Of a DNA stretch of 64,000 nt, positions 46,731 to 58,117 are shown piece by piece. Made by a program: the position numbers and the translations under genes. Source of the DNA: Agrypnia vestita (Eukaryota; Arthropoda; Insecta; Trichoptera; Phryganeidae); assembly GCA_016648135.1 (NCBI GenBank), contig JADDOH010002576.1, positions 62,001 to 126,000 of the forward strand, read 5' to 3'. Under the pieces are notes generated by a model. That model was not told the origin of the DNA. It saw only the letters and a program-made list of their open reading frames with translations, and did not search any database. Every line of letters begins with the position of its first letter. The stretch's first letter is position 1.

Positions 46731-48480
46731 CTCCTTGCTTCCCTTACAATGGTACACTCCTAGTGTTCACCACCTCGCAACTCTATACTACTTTCCCCAG
46801 CATATACCTCCCTTCCCCCAGAATATACTCCCACTAACACTCCCCACATCCCCTTCAAGCTATACAAACCAACTCAACCGAGTAAATATTAACTGTATAT
46901 TTCTCCTATGAAATGCGAGCTACGATAAATCTGAAGTTCCAGAATTATGTTAACCTACGAATTAATGTACAACCTATTCATATGAACTTAACAACCAGCT
47001 TCCTAATATATAGAGCGAACCCCTCGATCTCAATATGTCCTGTACGTGAGTAAACATGATGACGATGATACTTGCTATCCACTCTAAAAAGAAAAAGTGC
47101 AGTCCGCCTCCAAATTTTCTAATGACTAGTCGCAAATGGACAAGTCCCTTCAATAACCGTTGGACGTCGTTTCAACTAACTGTCCAGCTAACCCTCAAGA
47201 GAGATGCCCAAAGACGATGCATATTTGTTAAAGAAGTAGAGCTTCAACCATAACCCAGTTGTCAAGAAGGTTTCCAATAACTATTCCTTGCTATCCTACA
47301 ATGGTGTACCCCGACAAGTGTTCACCATCTTGTAATACAATTCTTATTCCCCCTTCCCCCAAACTATACAACCTCTTCTATCTGGAACTCGTACAGTCCT
47401 ATTTTAACCGAGTGAATGGTCAACCGTATATTCCTACTATAATTGCAAACCGCGACAAAATGAACTCTTGTACCTCATCTGAGCTATGAACTCTATTCAT
47501 ATGCGCAGTACATTTCCTATTATGTAAGATCAACCTATTGTCCCCAATATCCTACGTATACTGTAATGACTGCCACAATTTATTGTTGGTGTAAAATGAT
47601 GAAGAAGAGGAAGAAGAAGCCGCAAAAGTAGTGGATGACAGCAGAAGAAGAAGAAAATGAATCCATCGAAAGGCATAAGATAAAGAAGGAAAGTCACAAC
47701 CGAGTGTAGTAGTAGATAAAGACGAAGAAGAAGTAGTCGAAAGATATAAAATTAGAAGACGCGAATGTAGCAGTAGGCAAAGAACAAAAGAAGACGAAGA
47801 AAAGACGTAGAAAACAGTCGAAAATTATAAGATATACGGAAGAAGACGACATGAATGTAGTTATAGGAAAAAAAGAAGAAGAAGAAGATGAAGAGAAGAC
47901 GAAGAAAAACAGTTGATAAGTATAAGATAAACGGAAGAAGACGAAATGAATGTAGTTATAGGAAAATAAGAAGAAGAAGAAGAAAGAAAGGAGAAGAAAG
48001 AAGAAGAAAAGAAGAAGAAGAAGAAAGTAGAGAAGTAGTCGTAAGATATACCATAAGACGAAAAGTAGTTGCAACGTATTGTAATAATTGCTATTTATAG
48101 AAGAGAAGCATAAACGGTATGTATTCAAAGAAGAAGAAGACTAGAGTGAACATAACCAATAAAGAAAACCTTCGTACCGAAGAAGAAGAAGACGCTGTTG
48201 AAGTCAGTATAAATAAAAGGGGGAAAGAAAATATATATATGACCGTTAGCATATACGAATAAGAAGAAGACGAAGAAGAAGAAGAGGAAGAAAAGGGTAG
48301 GAACAACCTTTTCGATAATTGTAGAACTTAAAAGTATATATAACTATTATCCGTCTCAACTAACTTTCCAGCCAACCCTCAAGAGTGATATCTAAAGACG
48401 ACGCATGTTTGTAGAAGAAGTGCATCCAGATGTCAAGAAAAGTTTCCCATAACTATTCCTTACTAACCTGTCTTCCCCCA
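46731..48480. repeat. Diverged long tandem units inside the LTR element
   Basis: CTCCTTGCTTCCCTTACAAT, GGTACAC, AGTGTTCACCA and CAACCGAGTAAAT (46731-47060) recur as TTCCTTGCTATCCTACAATG, GGTGTACC, AGTGTTCACCA and TAACCGAGTGAAT (47284-47575), a period of about 550. The preceding block CAACTAACTGTCCAGCTAAC plus CCTCAAGAG (47174) recurs at 48357. C/T-rich plus strand; non-coding. Confidence 0.5.
47590..48300 (+). repeat. GAA-rich minisatellite
   Basis: Purine-rich DNA made of GAAGAA runs joined by a recurring 87-95 base unit: GAAGAAGACGAMATGAATGT, AGTTATAGGAAAA, GAAGAAG runs, AAAACAGTYGA, AAGTATAAGATAAACG (units start near 47750, 47838, 47933). The long opposite-strand frame 47694-48128 is only its low-complexity translation (F/L/S-rich) and not a gene. 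The array seems to split the 550-base units. Confidence 0.65.
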
Positions 48481-48484
48481 AATT

Positions 48485-50410
48485 GTTAAGCGTTTGTCAA
48501 ATAATCAGGCGCGACTCCTCCGTATAACTGTAATATCGTTCCTCCCAAAACTGATTGAAAACCTAAAACAACTTTATTAATATGTTCCGTATTCATCATC
48601 CCCATACTTATATGTAACATAACATTATAAATTTTTTAAGTGTTCCTTTAACAACGCGAACATGTTTAACGAAGTACACTGTTACAAATCAGAAGAGGTG
48701 AACCCTAATATCTGTACTAGCTGTAGTAGTCATCACCAACACTGATACCCACAGAAGATGTATGTGTGTAACTGAATCAAGAATTCCTAACGTATAATTC
48801 GGTTTGCTATACGACTGGAATCTATTCAAGATCCAAACGTCCAACCTTTCTACCTCAATCTAAAAGTAATGCCACGACGACGCATGAAGGTGGATGAAGC
48901 TAATGATTTCGTTATGCTACTACTATTTAATCTACTAAAAATCTATTTTCAAATTTTTTTTTTTCAAAATGTTCCAGAAGAATTCAAAAGCTCTCCTGAA
49001 AAATTTCTTTTTTATTTTATTTTATCACTATTCAAAGGATTTCTACATACACCCAATGTATAGTAAAAACAATAAATGCTTTATCAATCATAGCGTTACG
49101 ATTTCTCAAAACTTGAAGAAACTCACATATCGTTAATTCCGGATTTACTTTTGTATTATTTCCAAGAAGATTGCGCCTAAAACTAAAACAATCCTTATAT
49201 AGATACGTACGAAATTTGAAGTAGTGAGATGTTTATTTCTACTCTGCCTATAAATAAGCTATATCAACGTATATTGTAATATAATATTTATTAATGAAGA
49301 TAAAACAATTTCAATTAACGTTGTAATGAAGCGAAACAAAGGAATATATATAAAAAAAAACAAGTCCAATTTTTAATTATTCGTTACTAAGAGTATATAT
49401 ATATTGCGCTCTCTATTACCGCTTCCTATAGACTAATACTAGCGAAGGCTCAAAACTTTCTCTGATTTCCGCTAGATGGCGGTAGTATGACCATTTTAAT
49501 TCACATGCCAGGCCGTCTTGTAAATAAAAATGGAAGTAATTTTATTCTTGTAATTCAAATCAAAATAATTTTAGATCAAAACAAGAAACTTCGTGCAACA
49601 ATACGCGTCTGTGTTTATATTACGAACAAGTCTATCAATCCTGCATACAACAAAGAAATTATAATTAGTTTGAATAACCAGAACCGTATATAACTGTGTA
49701 TAACAATTAAGAACACATTTAGATAATTAAAATAATTAAGGACCATAATAAATCAATGAAGGAAATTATTATTTTTTTTCAATTAATTCAGCAACATTGT
49801 AGATTGACATTTTATTTTTTTAGGACAATTTTTAATATAACACCTTGACGATAAAAAGGTATCTCCGAAACATGCACGTGAAAGTTATCAAATAATATAA
49901 GTAGATTTGTAAGAATACTATAATCAATAAATTTTTTGTGTAATTATTATCTGTAAAAATTTAGCTGAATTTAAAGATCTTTTTTTTTTCAAATATAGAA
50001 ACCCTTTTTAATATCCATAAGACAAATATATAACAAGTGTGGATTTATTTAATTTACATTAACCTTAATTTTATTAAAATTAATTTATATTAATTTTTAA
50101 TTATGAAACCAGACGGATAGTTATTAAAATATTTTTTGCATTTGTATCATAAAAGTACATAACCGAAAGAGAAAAGTAAATATTATAAAACATCGGATTT
50201 ATAATTCTTTTTATAAAATAAAATATATATCAAATGTTCTTTTCTTTTAGATTCATATATTCTCGTGTTTATATTTTCTACTAAATTGTTATCCGGTTTT
50301 TATATTTATTTTTACTTTTATATTTTTCTGCTATTATTATTAATTACTATTGCATAACTCGTAAGCGAAAATATTTGCCACTGAACAGATTTTATCTAGC
50401 GTGGGTTAAT
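48485..50410. other. AT-rich internal region of the LTR element
   Basis: No gag/pol motif is present on either strand (no zinc knuckle, protease DTG/DSG, YxDD or integrase HHCC that I can see). Small frames at 48869-49063 and 49487-49693 are unassigned. Confidence 0.5.
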
Positions 50411-50412
50411 TA

Positions 50413-50808
50413 TTAGTTTATATTAATATAAGAAATTAAATTAAAACCGAATTTTAAGCTATCATAAACCCTCCGTGGCGCGCGCTGAAATCTGTCGCGG
50501 TGATCTGCCCGCATTCCAAGTCTATATTTCTTTGCATTTCTTCGGGCGCGACCTGTCCATATCCGCGAAGCAAACAGTCTGTTCATATACGCCCGACCGC
50601 GATAGTCAAACTTATCAAACGCTAAATGCTCAAACGTCTTGGGTCTCTGCCGCATCTTCCACGCTTGGGCCGAAACGTGTCCGCTCGCGTTATATAGGGA
50701 AACCGTCGCCGGTCTTTCTAACACGCAGCGCTCGCAAACCCGGCGGCTTTGGCCGTGTTCGGTGGTATATTTGCGAAACACAAACACAAACGCAATAATT
50801 AAAACCAT
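50413..50808 (-). CDS. 131-codon frame inside LTR element, unknown
   Basis: It starts about 690 bases downstream of the primer-binding-like site on the element's own strand, where a gag gene would normally begin. The peptide is arginine-rich (GRARRNAKKYRLGMRADHRD) with a hydrophobic start (MVLIIAFVFVF) and cysteines CERCV, but no gag or zinc-knuckle pattern. The 50460-50760 block is GC-rich and also open on the plus strand (50475-50798), so chance is a serious alternative. It could equally be a GC-rich leader. Confidence 0.15.
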   Translation of the reverse strand: MVLIIAFVFVFRKYTTEHGQSRRVCERCVLERPATVSLYNASGHVSAQAWKMRQRPKTFEHLAFDKFDYRGRAYMNRLFASRIWTGRARRNAKKYRLGMRADHRDRFQRAPRRVYDSLKFGFNLISYININ

Positions 50809-51090
50809 TCAAATGTGAATCGTTTGAATCTCAACTACATATTTGTTACACTGCGATCGCAAATCCCGATGGCCCAGGCCGTGACAGTGGTATACTTGCG
50901 AGAAAACAAATGCAATAATTAAAACCTTTCAAACGTGAATCGTTTGAATCCTAACTACATATTTGTTATACTGCGATCCGCAAATCCCGATGGTCTTTTT
51001 TAGATTGTGACGGTGGCTTACTTGTGAGATCGCATTCAAACAATTATTAAAATATTTTTCAAATGTGAATCATTTGAATTCAAACCACAT
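50755..51090 (+). repeat. Three tandem units of 120-130 bases
   Basis: Each unit has CGGTGGTATATTTGCGA-like text, TGCAATAATTAAAACC, TTCAAACGTGAATCGTTTGA, ACTACATATTTGTTA, CTGCGATC and GCAAATCCCGATGG. Unit ends align at 50820, 50940 and 51070. The last unit is truncated. The TTCAAACGTGAATCGTTTGA core is itself a near-palindrome. They sit between the GC-rich block and the 5' LTR. Confidence 0.7.
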
Positions 51091-51482
51091 AAAATGAATG
51101 AGATATGAAATAAATCACATATTCTATAAAATGGAGCAATACTTTTACAAAGAAACAGGCATTCCAAAATCGAACTAATATATCACAAGGACCAAAATTA
51201 CTACAATAATTTTCGTTCACAAAATATTAAATAATAAAAATGCCAACTGTCTATATGACAAACAACCTAAAGAAATTTCTAATACCTAGTATCACGTTTG
51301 TCTACAAATCTCAGTACGTGGTTCACATAAATGCTTAATCTTTTTTCTTTGATGTCACGGACCGTGGTCCGCGATTGTTTAAATAAAACCGCTTTTATAA
51401 TCAAATATTTTCTTTCATTTATAATATTAACTAAACCAAAATGATTTTATTACTATGCAAATGAGTCCAACGAATACGCTCC

Positions 51483-51499
51483 TCCTGGTCACGGCACCA
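51483..51499 (-). other. Primer-binding-site-like sequence
   Basis: On the minus strand TGGTGCCGTGACCAGG begins two bases after the LTR end. TGG pairs with the CCA end common to tRNAs, and CCGTGACCAGG resembles the complement of an arginine-type tRNA acceptor/T-arm end used by some insect LTR elements (from memory, with two small indels). The same CCGTGACCAGG lies after the left LTR (plus 42613-42623). Confidence 0.45.
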
Positions 51500-51500
51500 C

Positions 51501-54500
51501 TGTAATGACCCTGGTAGATAGTAAGGTCTCGCGGCCTTGATATATTTAATAATAATTTAGTATAGCTCCTCGTCAAAAGGTGTGGCTTTGTTAAATGTAG
51601 AAATCCAATCTATCTCTTGGTCCGGCACCAGAGTGATGTATGAGGGGGTGGTCCAAACGTATAAGGCGAAGAATAATATAATATAAATCTCAATATTAAA
51701 TAAAACATTTTACTTATATGTGAGCGCGCGACGCTCTGCATGGCGCAAGAGGGGCACGACTGCGAATTGCGTTGTAATTATATAATGATCGCGGAATAAA
51801 ATATTCTCTTCTATGAAATATAAAATAATGTATTCTATACAATATTAATACTCTGCCTGTGCTAACTATACATTTAACTAAAATATATATTATTAACTGG
51901 AAATAATTATTCTGTGAAAATTTCGCTTTTGAATGCAATATTAACTAAAAATATTAACTAAAATATTTCTAACATCTTGGGTTCGCATACTATATTGAAA
52001 ATACCTAATGCCCTTTGCATTTACTAAGTATATTACCTAAATAGCCACAGCTATACCATCCTGTCCGTCAGGGACTAAACATAAAACATAGTTATATTTC
52101 TAAAAGTGCTACCTCTTACGCGACAAAAATACCTATTGCAGTCGGGCTATGAATATGAACTATTTCCGCCTCATAATGGCGCCTGGAACCAATACTAAAA
52201 ACCTCACTAGAAATAATAAATGCGACTAAATCTCGATAAATACAATATATACTATTCGTAATACGTCGTTGAATTGGCACATGATTCGTCTAATGGATGA
52301 AGGACCCCGTTGTGTATCGTAATAACTTCAAATTCTTTTATAGGAGCAGTGTGGAAACAATTGCATAATATTACGTAATAAAAACATCTAACGAACCTAA
52401 TAATCTATACATTTATGTTACAATAAAATACGTTCACCAGAAGAATTCGTGTATTAGAAATAAAACATTTTCGATTTGAGACAAACCAGTAAAATCGTTC
52501 GAACGGCGCAAAGGGAAAAATTCACACATATTAAATAACACTGAAATTAATAATTATAAACACTTTGTATTAGCATATTCTTACCTTGAATGGTTCCGTC
52601 TTAGACGTGCATGAACCTGTTCATATTAATTCCGTGGGAAAATAATACATATATTTGCTATCTACGAAATACCACATTTTTGAAGTGAAACTTCTTTATG
52701 AATAAATAGATAAGGTCTCGGGGATGGTTTGTTCGAAAGGATTCTACAACAGCCCGTGAGTTTATATGAAATAATAGTTTCTTTGAATGCTAAATTTTGG
52801 TTTTTTAAACCCTCAGCATCTCTGCTGAGAGGGGTAGAGGCTCCGCGCCCGCCTAAACCCGGTGGCCGACTTCCTAAGTGACTAAACGGCCCCCCTTGTT
52901 CCTCCGGAACTTACTGCATCCCGAGACTCTATCTCTTCTTTACGAGATGTGATCCTGTGACGCCCCTCTTTTAGGCTTATAATTGAGAAGGCCGTACTCT
53001 TTTGGTACGAGTTTCTGATGATGTGTGTTGTCTTGAGGCGCCTTTCTTTTAGGCCGGTGTTTGAAGAATCATGTACTCTTTTGGTACGAATTGATGACGA
53101 CATTAGCCTCCTTTGCGGGCATAGTCAGCGATGTTACAAATTATTGTGCAATCTCATTATGCCTTTTCAGAGCGGCGTCCCACGATTCTGCATCTTGCAA
53201 CATTTACTTTGGACAAATGTTAGAGTGTTAGTAACATATTTATAATATCCCAGCTATTCCATATGAGTGAATGATTTTTATATTTATTCTGGCCCTGTCT
53301 TTCTTACAGAGGACGAAATAGAAGTTAACGTTTTCTATCAAGGTTTTACAGCATTCAAGCATGGAAATCCTTCCAAAGACATAGGGAACCTTTTTGTTGG
53401 TTTAAGTAGTTTGCGCCAGATGAGGTTAGGTGGTCGGTTTATTGACGACCCCGAGCAACAAGGAGGACCCCGCCTTTAAGGGGCCCTGCAGGGGCTTGTG
53501 CGGGTTCCACGCCCAAGTGCCGGCAATCATCCACCCCTCAGCCAGCTAGGCTAACACAAACCAGATATCCCCAATCTTTAGTTAGACTTCCCCATTCTGT
53601 CCTTTACTCGTCATTCTGAAGCTACTTGTTAAGCTAGATGTACCGAGGTACTCAAATCATAAAGAGTTAACTGAAGACCGGATTGCGCAATACTTATGCA
53701 ATACAGTAATTATTATAATGCTACTAAGTAATTCATATAGAAATCCGTGTATTCAAATTTTAGCATAAACGGTATGAAATTCGCTTTGCATAAAAATACA
53801 CCCGTTTGGAACGGAATTCTTGTACGATTTGAACCAATATCACACAAGCAATCGTGATATTTAATTACACATAATTATTCCGAACTCAAATATTCCCAAA
53901 ATAAATACATTTCGATAGTGAAAATAATTAACCGTAATAGATAATATGAATATGATCCTTATCTGTTACTCTTTGTGGCGGAATCCTCCTTCTGGTGCTG
54001 CGGGATGGTGGAATCTCTATACGCCGCTGCAAGACAGCAACTCCTTTGCTCGCAACTGATGATCTGGAACTCGGGGCTCCGTCGGTAGTCTGTTGGGCAG
54101 CGCTCCCGCTCGCAAGTCTGGTCTCGAACTGAAGGGGCTGAGTACATCGTGTTCGCTCCTTTTATAGTAATGATTTCACCATACCTCTGAAATCCACGCT
54201 AGTGCAGTGACTCATCCTATGCGCGATGACCTCACCGCCGGCGCTCGCCATTGGCCGGATTCAGCCATCAGGACGGTCGCCTCCGGCTCAACCCGTCGAA
54301 AGGTAACGCGTGCCTGTGATTGGTCCGTTTCGTTAAAATAAGAGTAAAGCACTCGCTACACGCGAGACTTGCTGTTCCGTTTCATAAATAATAAAGGCTC
54401 GTTCGCACCTACTCACAAGGTCGAGTCTATTAGGATTGGCAAACAATATTAATTTAACACAGAATTATATCTATGGTATAATAAAGATCTAAGAAATATT

Positions 54501-54699
54501 ACTTGTATAGCTGAATATTCAATATTTTGTTAGCCTCTTGTAATACATAGAATCTTAAGAAGAAATATATCAGGCTTTTACTTTTAAACGATTCCAAACA
54601 GAAGAAATATATTTTTGATGTCCATACTTGGCTTTTTTGAATATTATTATTTTAGGATTTTCTAAATTTATTAAATCTATCTCTATGTCGACCATCACA
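51501..54699 (-). repeat. Right long repeat (5' LTR of the minus-strand element)
   Basis: This copy is 3199 bases and colinear with 42632-46294. It contains a segment missing at the left (AAAAGGTGTGGCTTTGTTAA, 51576-51595). It lacks the left copy's GC-rich insert with GCAACCGGTCGACTTCAACC. Sequence homology stops exactly after CCATCACAG on the right side, where flanking DNA differs (cttcccc at the left copy, gtgtaac here). Near-identity in blocks implies recent duplication or ongoing gene conversion. Confidence 0.75.
54127..54323 (-). promoter_or_regulatory. Pol II promoter in right LTR
   Basis: The same elements are kept: reversed CCAAT at 54319-54323 and 54250-54254, TATAAAAG at 54166-54159, TCAGTT at 54132-54127. 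Just upstream of the TATA box the sequence differs (ATCATTACTATAAAAG here, AATCGAGAGTATAAAAG at the left), yet the box itself is unchanged in both. Confidence 0.6.
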
Positions 54700-55735
54700 G
54701 GTGTAACTCCTTAACAGTATTCCCGAACCTTTCTCTGTGACAAGTAGTTCCGATAGTTGTACCAATAAGCTAATAGAGTTCTTGATGTGGTCAGTCAATC
54801 TTACTTTTCTAGTCACTACTAGATTTCCAGGTCATCATCTTCTGCGCGAGCGACGTGTTTAGACATCTGACTGTATCTCAGACAGATCATAGACGGTATC
54901 ACGAATATTGTAATAGTTGCAACAGAATCGAAGCATTAGTGAAGACACAAATCATTAGTTTTTAAATAATTTGTGCATCGAGTCGAAAAATAATCGATTT
55001 AAGCGCGGCACCGACTTGTACCGAATTCAACTGATCGTTGATCGTATCCAATAATTCCCGGATAAAGAAAAAGTTTTCTATCAAAAGAACAATAAAAGTG
55101 ATGGAAAAGTAAGATGATTGGAGACTGGCCGCGGAATTGTGAACAATGAAGCAGATTGTCGGCTGGAGGCGATTTCAAGTTATTGTGATAAGCGTGAATG
55201 GAATGGAAGGTATCACACAGTTATTTGCAAATATCTTCAGACAGGAAACTGTCGTTTAAGTACAAAACGATTTCTTTGTTACGAAAACTTTCATATTCAA
55301 ATTTGTCCTACAATTTGAAATGGTCGAGAATTATAAAATAGTATCCACGCTAAAATTTTGTGAACTTTTATGTACGGTGACAGAAAATTTGAGTTTCGGT
55401 GAAAATAAATTGTATTAGAATATTATTTGGCCGCCCCAATCAATCACTCCACATTGTATAATTATGACGTTTTGAAAAAACAAAAGAACGTTTCAAGATT
55501 GAGTTTGGGCAGACTGCCTTTTGTTCCTGTTGTGAGCACATCTAGAACACGTGATATTTGTTACACAAGGTGTGTTAAAATTTTTAATTAGTAGATATTT
55601 ATGGAGGCTCGATGATCGTTTATTCATTATTTTGCTACCAGAATCTGTAAGACAGTTTATGGAACTGAATATATAATTTTCCTACTGAAGTTGTATTATA
55701 TTCGCCCTATCTTTACGTATGCGAGTTTTGTATAG

Positions 55736-56098
55736 TTGGAAAATAAATTTTTTGTACTACAGAGTGTTTTTTCGAAAGGTCTAATTTTTGGTGAGATCTA
55801 CGCGCACGTGACTAACACATATGACACTGTTACTAATTCCATATTTACTGACCTACTAAATATTTTGTGTGTATTCCAATGGACAATTTGTTTGTCATTG
55901 CGATGTGTCATTTGCGATCATCTGCTAGGAGAGTGGCATTGTTTCAATCGATTATTGAAGAATTTGATTTCAATCGCTTACATCTCTTTCATTAGCGTTC
56001 ATTTATTACAATTAATTAATAGTATAAATTCAATCTGTTTCTGTTTATATGAAATAGTTTTTTGGCAAATTTTATATGCAACATGTATGTATATATAA
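55736..56098 (+). CDS. 120-codon hydrophobic frame, possible receptor exon
   Basis: The peptide has several hydrophobic stretches (FTDLLNILCVFQWTICLSL, then LISIAYISFISVHLLQLINS, then CFCLYEIVFWQILYATC) consistent with membrane segments. HLLQLINSIN followed by a hydrophobic run recalls the late membrane region of insect gustatory receptors. This is a weak resemblance, and T-rich DNA often encodes hydrophobic frames. A GTATGT donor-like site lies close to its end (about 56083). No signature residues confirm a family. Confidence 0.15.
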   Translation: MENKFFVLQSVFSKGLIFGEIYAHVTNTYDTVTNSIFTDLLNILCVFQWTICLSLRCVICDHLLGEWHCFNRLLKNLISIAYISFISVHLLQLINSINSICFCLYEIVFWQILYATCMYI

Positions 56099-56659
56099 TT
56101 AAAATTATTCCAATTCCCGATTTCATTATACATAAAAACATAACCATTTTATAATCAAGTTTATGCCTTGTGCACGCCAGTGATAATGAGATTTATCTCG
56201 ATTTAATCTCTGAGATTTCCCTGGTCTTGTCATTCCGTGGACAATGAATAAATCGTAAAGTTCCAAATCGTAATATTCCCGTTCACCTTTCTACGAAAGT
56301 TCAGATATATAAATGAGTCGTACTTGGTACTTGCTGCATAACAACCAGCGTTACAAGTACCTAATGGTGGTCATCAGTTGATTTAACCGTCGGCCATCGG
56401 TCTTGCAGAGCAGAATGCATCTACAATGTTTGTGTTTAGGAGTATATTGCAGCAATTGCAACGTCACCTGAATGCTATTGTTCAACATTTTCGAAAGCCG
56501 AATTTCTGTAAGAATTAATGGGATGTTATCTACTTGTTATTCGTATAAAAATACATTTAGTGTCTTCCAACTAGTAACGTGATTTATATTAAATACTTGA
56601 ATTTTACTTAAATATTAAGCTGTCTTTACTTTACGTTAAGTAAATCATTTGTAATTACT

Positions 56660-56935
56660 ATGAGTAGATACATCTTCATTAAGTGGCTGAAATACATAGA
56701 CAATATTTGTCCCCTTGATATAAAATTTTTGCCACTTTTGTCTATTTTCACAAGGCAGTGTTCAGGCAAAAAATCCTTGTTAGTCTCTGGTCGGGGGCTT
56801 TATAAAAAATTGTCTATGAACGCGAAGTTCTCTGTATATGACGGCTGCTACGATTGTTTTGGTATCTCGGAACTGATGGTTGATTTTGTCGCGGCAGATA
56901 CAAATTCTAATATATTTTTTATCTTATTGTACTGA
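56660..56935 (+). CDS. 91-codon frame, possible receptor-like last exon
   Basis: The end reads KFSVYDGCYDCFGISELMVD, then FVAADTNSNIFFILLY and a stop. Insect gustatory receptors end in a comparable pattern: a short FS-x-x-x-F-x-D motif, a hydrophobic helix and TYxxxxxQF. The diagnostic TY and QF are not present. An AG (TTTTCACAAGGCAG) near 56757 could be a splice acceptor. Together with the previous frame it might be a decayed chemoreceptor, but I cannot show this. Confidence 0.15.
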   Translation: MSRYIFIKWLKYIDNICPLDIKFLPLLSIFTRQCSGKKSLLVSGRGLYKKLSMNAKFSVYDGCYDCFGISELMVDFVAADTNSNIFFILLY

Positions 56936-58117
56936 AACTACGGCCAGCTTTAGGTAAAGTGATGCAGAACAGAATCGGAACCGAAGCAGATCGGACGGAA
57001 ACCGTTGAGCGGAAATCGCCTGCAGAATCTGGTAAGTGGCATCTTTCATACCTGGAGAATTTCGAGTTCAATTTTTCATTTAAATATATTAAAGTTGATC
57101 GTGTACATCCACACTATGCAGGACAGATAAATAATATCTAAAAATAGTAAGCCCAAATCAACAATTACTTATCGTCTACAATTCAATACTTAAAAAAAAT
57201 TGAAATGGATAAATGATTTGTTGTATGTGTATTTCACATATTGTCTGTAAATAAAAATACATTTTTTAATAAATATTTTTTTTTATTATGAACTTAATAC
57301 ATGTTGGTTAGAAAATTAGTTGAAAGCTACTCACTAGCATGAACATAAAATTAATCAATTAATTGTATATATATGTATCTATAAATAATGGATAAACAAA
57401 CAAGTAGACATTATTAAATCCAAAAATAATAGCGAAAGTAAAAAGAGAATATATAGAAAAAAATATGTATGTAGCGTAGGTATATAAATGAAAACACAGT
57501 AGATATTTTTAAAAACAAAAAGCCATAAGGAAAGTAAAAATAATAAATATTTATTTTTACTTTCCCTATTGCTAGAAAGATCTCACGTGTTATTTGCGGC
57601 CCCGGATGTGTATGTATCTCTTATTTAACTTTATTTACTCATATCTTGGGAACAGTACTATATAATATTAATTATTAGCTCATAACATTGTTAATTATAA
57701 ATTTTTTTACATAGGACCTCAACCTTGACGATATACCATACCAAACTTTGGCGTTACACAGAATATTTAATTTGGCTACCTACGTATTGGGGATGTCTAG
57801 AAACTAAGTCAAAAGATTACCTGACGGAACGATGGGTCTTGTATTTCTTACACGATAATATTTCTGGACTGGAAGGGGTCTACAAGCAGCTTTAGCTAGT
57901 AATTTCGTTCATTTTTTCCCTGGCGTGATGAAGGGTCCTGATTACATAAATGATGTGAAATTTTGGCGCTAGCAAGCTTAAAAACAGTTATTTTAAGTTA
58001 AAAAATGATACATTTTTGACACTTCACGCCATAGATGCCCATACAAAATATATGTTTTTGCTGTTTTATTCATAGAAAATGCCAAATCACGTTTACCATA
58101 AGAGGGCTCATTCATTA

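Larger units (their letters stand above)
42632..54699 (-). mobile_element. Giant-LTR, non-autonomous LTR retrotransposon
   Basis: Two direct repeats (42632-46294 and 51501-54699) frame 5.2 kb. Their ends are TGTRATGACC...CCATCACA, the TG..CA form of LTRs. Read on the minus strand, the right repeat is the 5' LTR. It is followed within two bases by TGGTGCCGTGACCAGG, a primer-binding-site-like sequence. The left repeat is preceded by TAAGGGGGAAGC, a polypurine tract. No gag, protease, reverse transcriptase or integrase is recognisable in between, so the element would depend on another for mobilisation, like plant LARDs. Oddities: the left repeat is also followed by CCGTGACCAGG, and I find no target duplication. 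A tandem array made by LTR recombination, or a segmental duplication, is the alternative. Confidence 0.55.
54702..57925. other. AT-rich flank with unassigned frames
   Basis: Frames at 55118-55318, 55736-56098, 56660-56935 and 56959-57141 are the only coding-like stretches. No shared repeat is seen. The two middle ones are discussed as separate entries. Confidence 0.45.

Noticed and set aside
47694..48128. 144-codon minus-strand open frame
   Set aside because: It is the low-complexity translation (F, L, S, Y) of the GAA-rich minisatellite; no domain and a simple-repeat origin.
51353..51372. TGTCACGGACCGTGGTCCGC as LTR start
   Set aside because: It looks like an insect LTR start and has a small palindrome, but homology between the two long repeats begins only near 51481.
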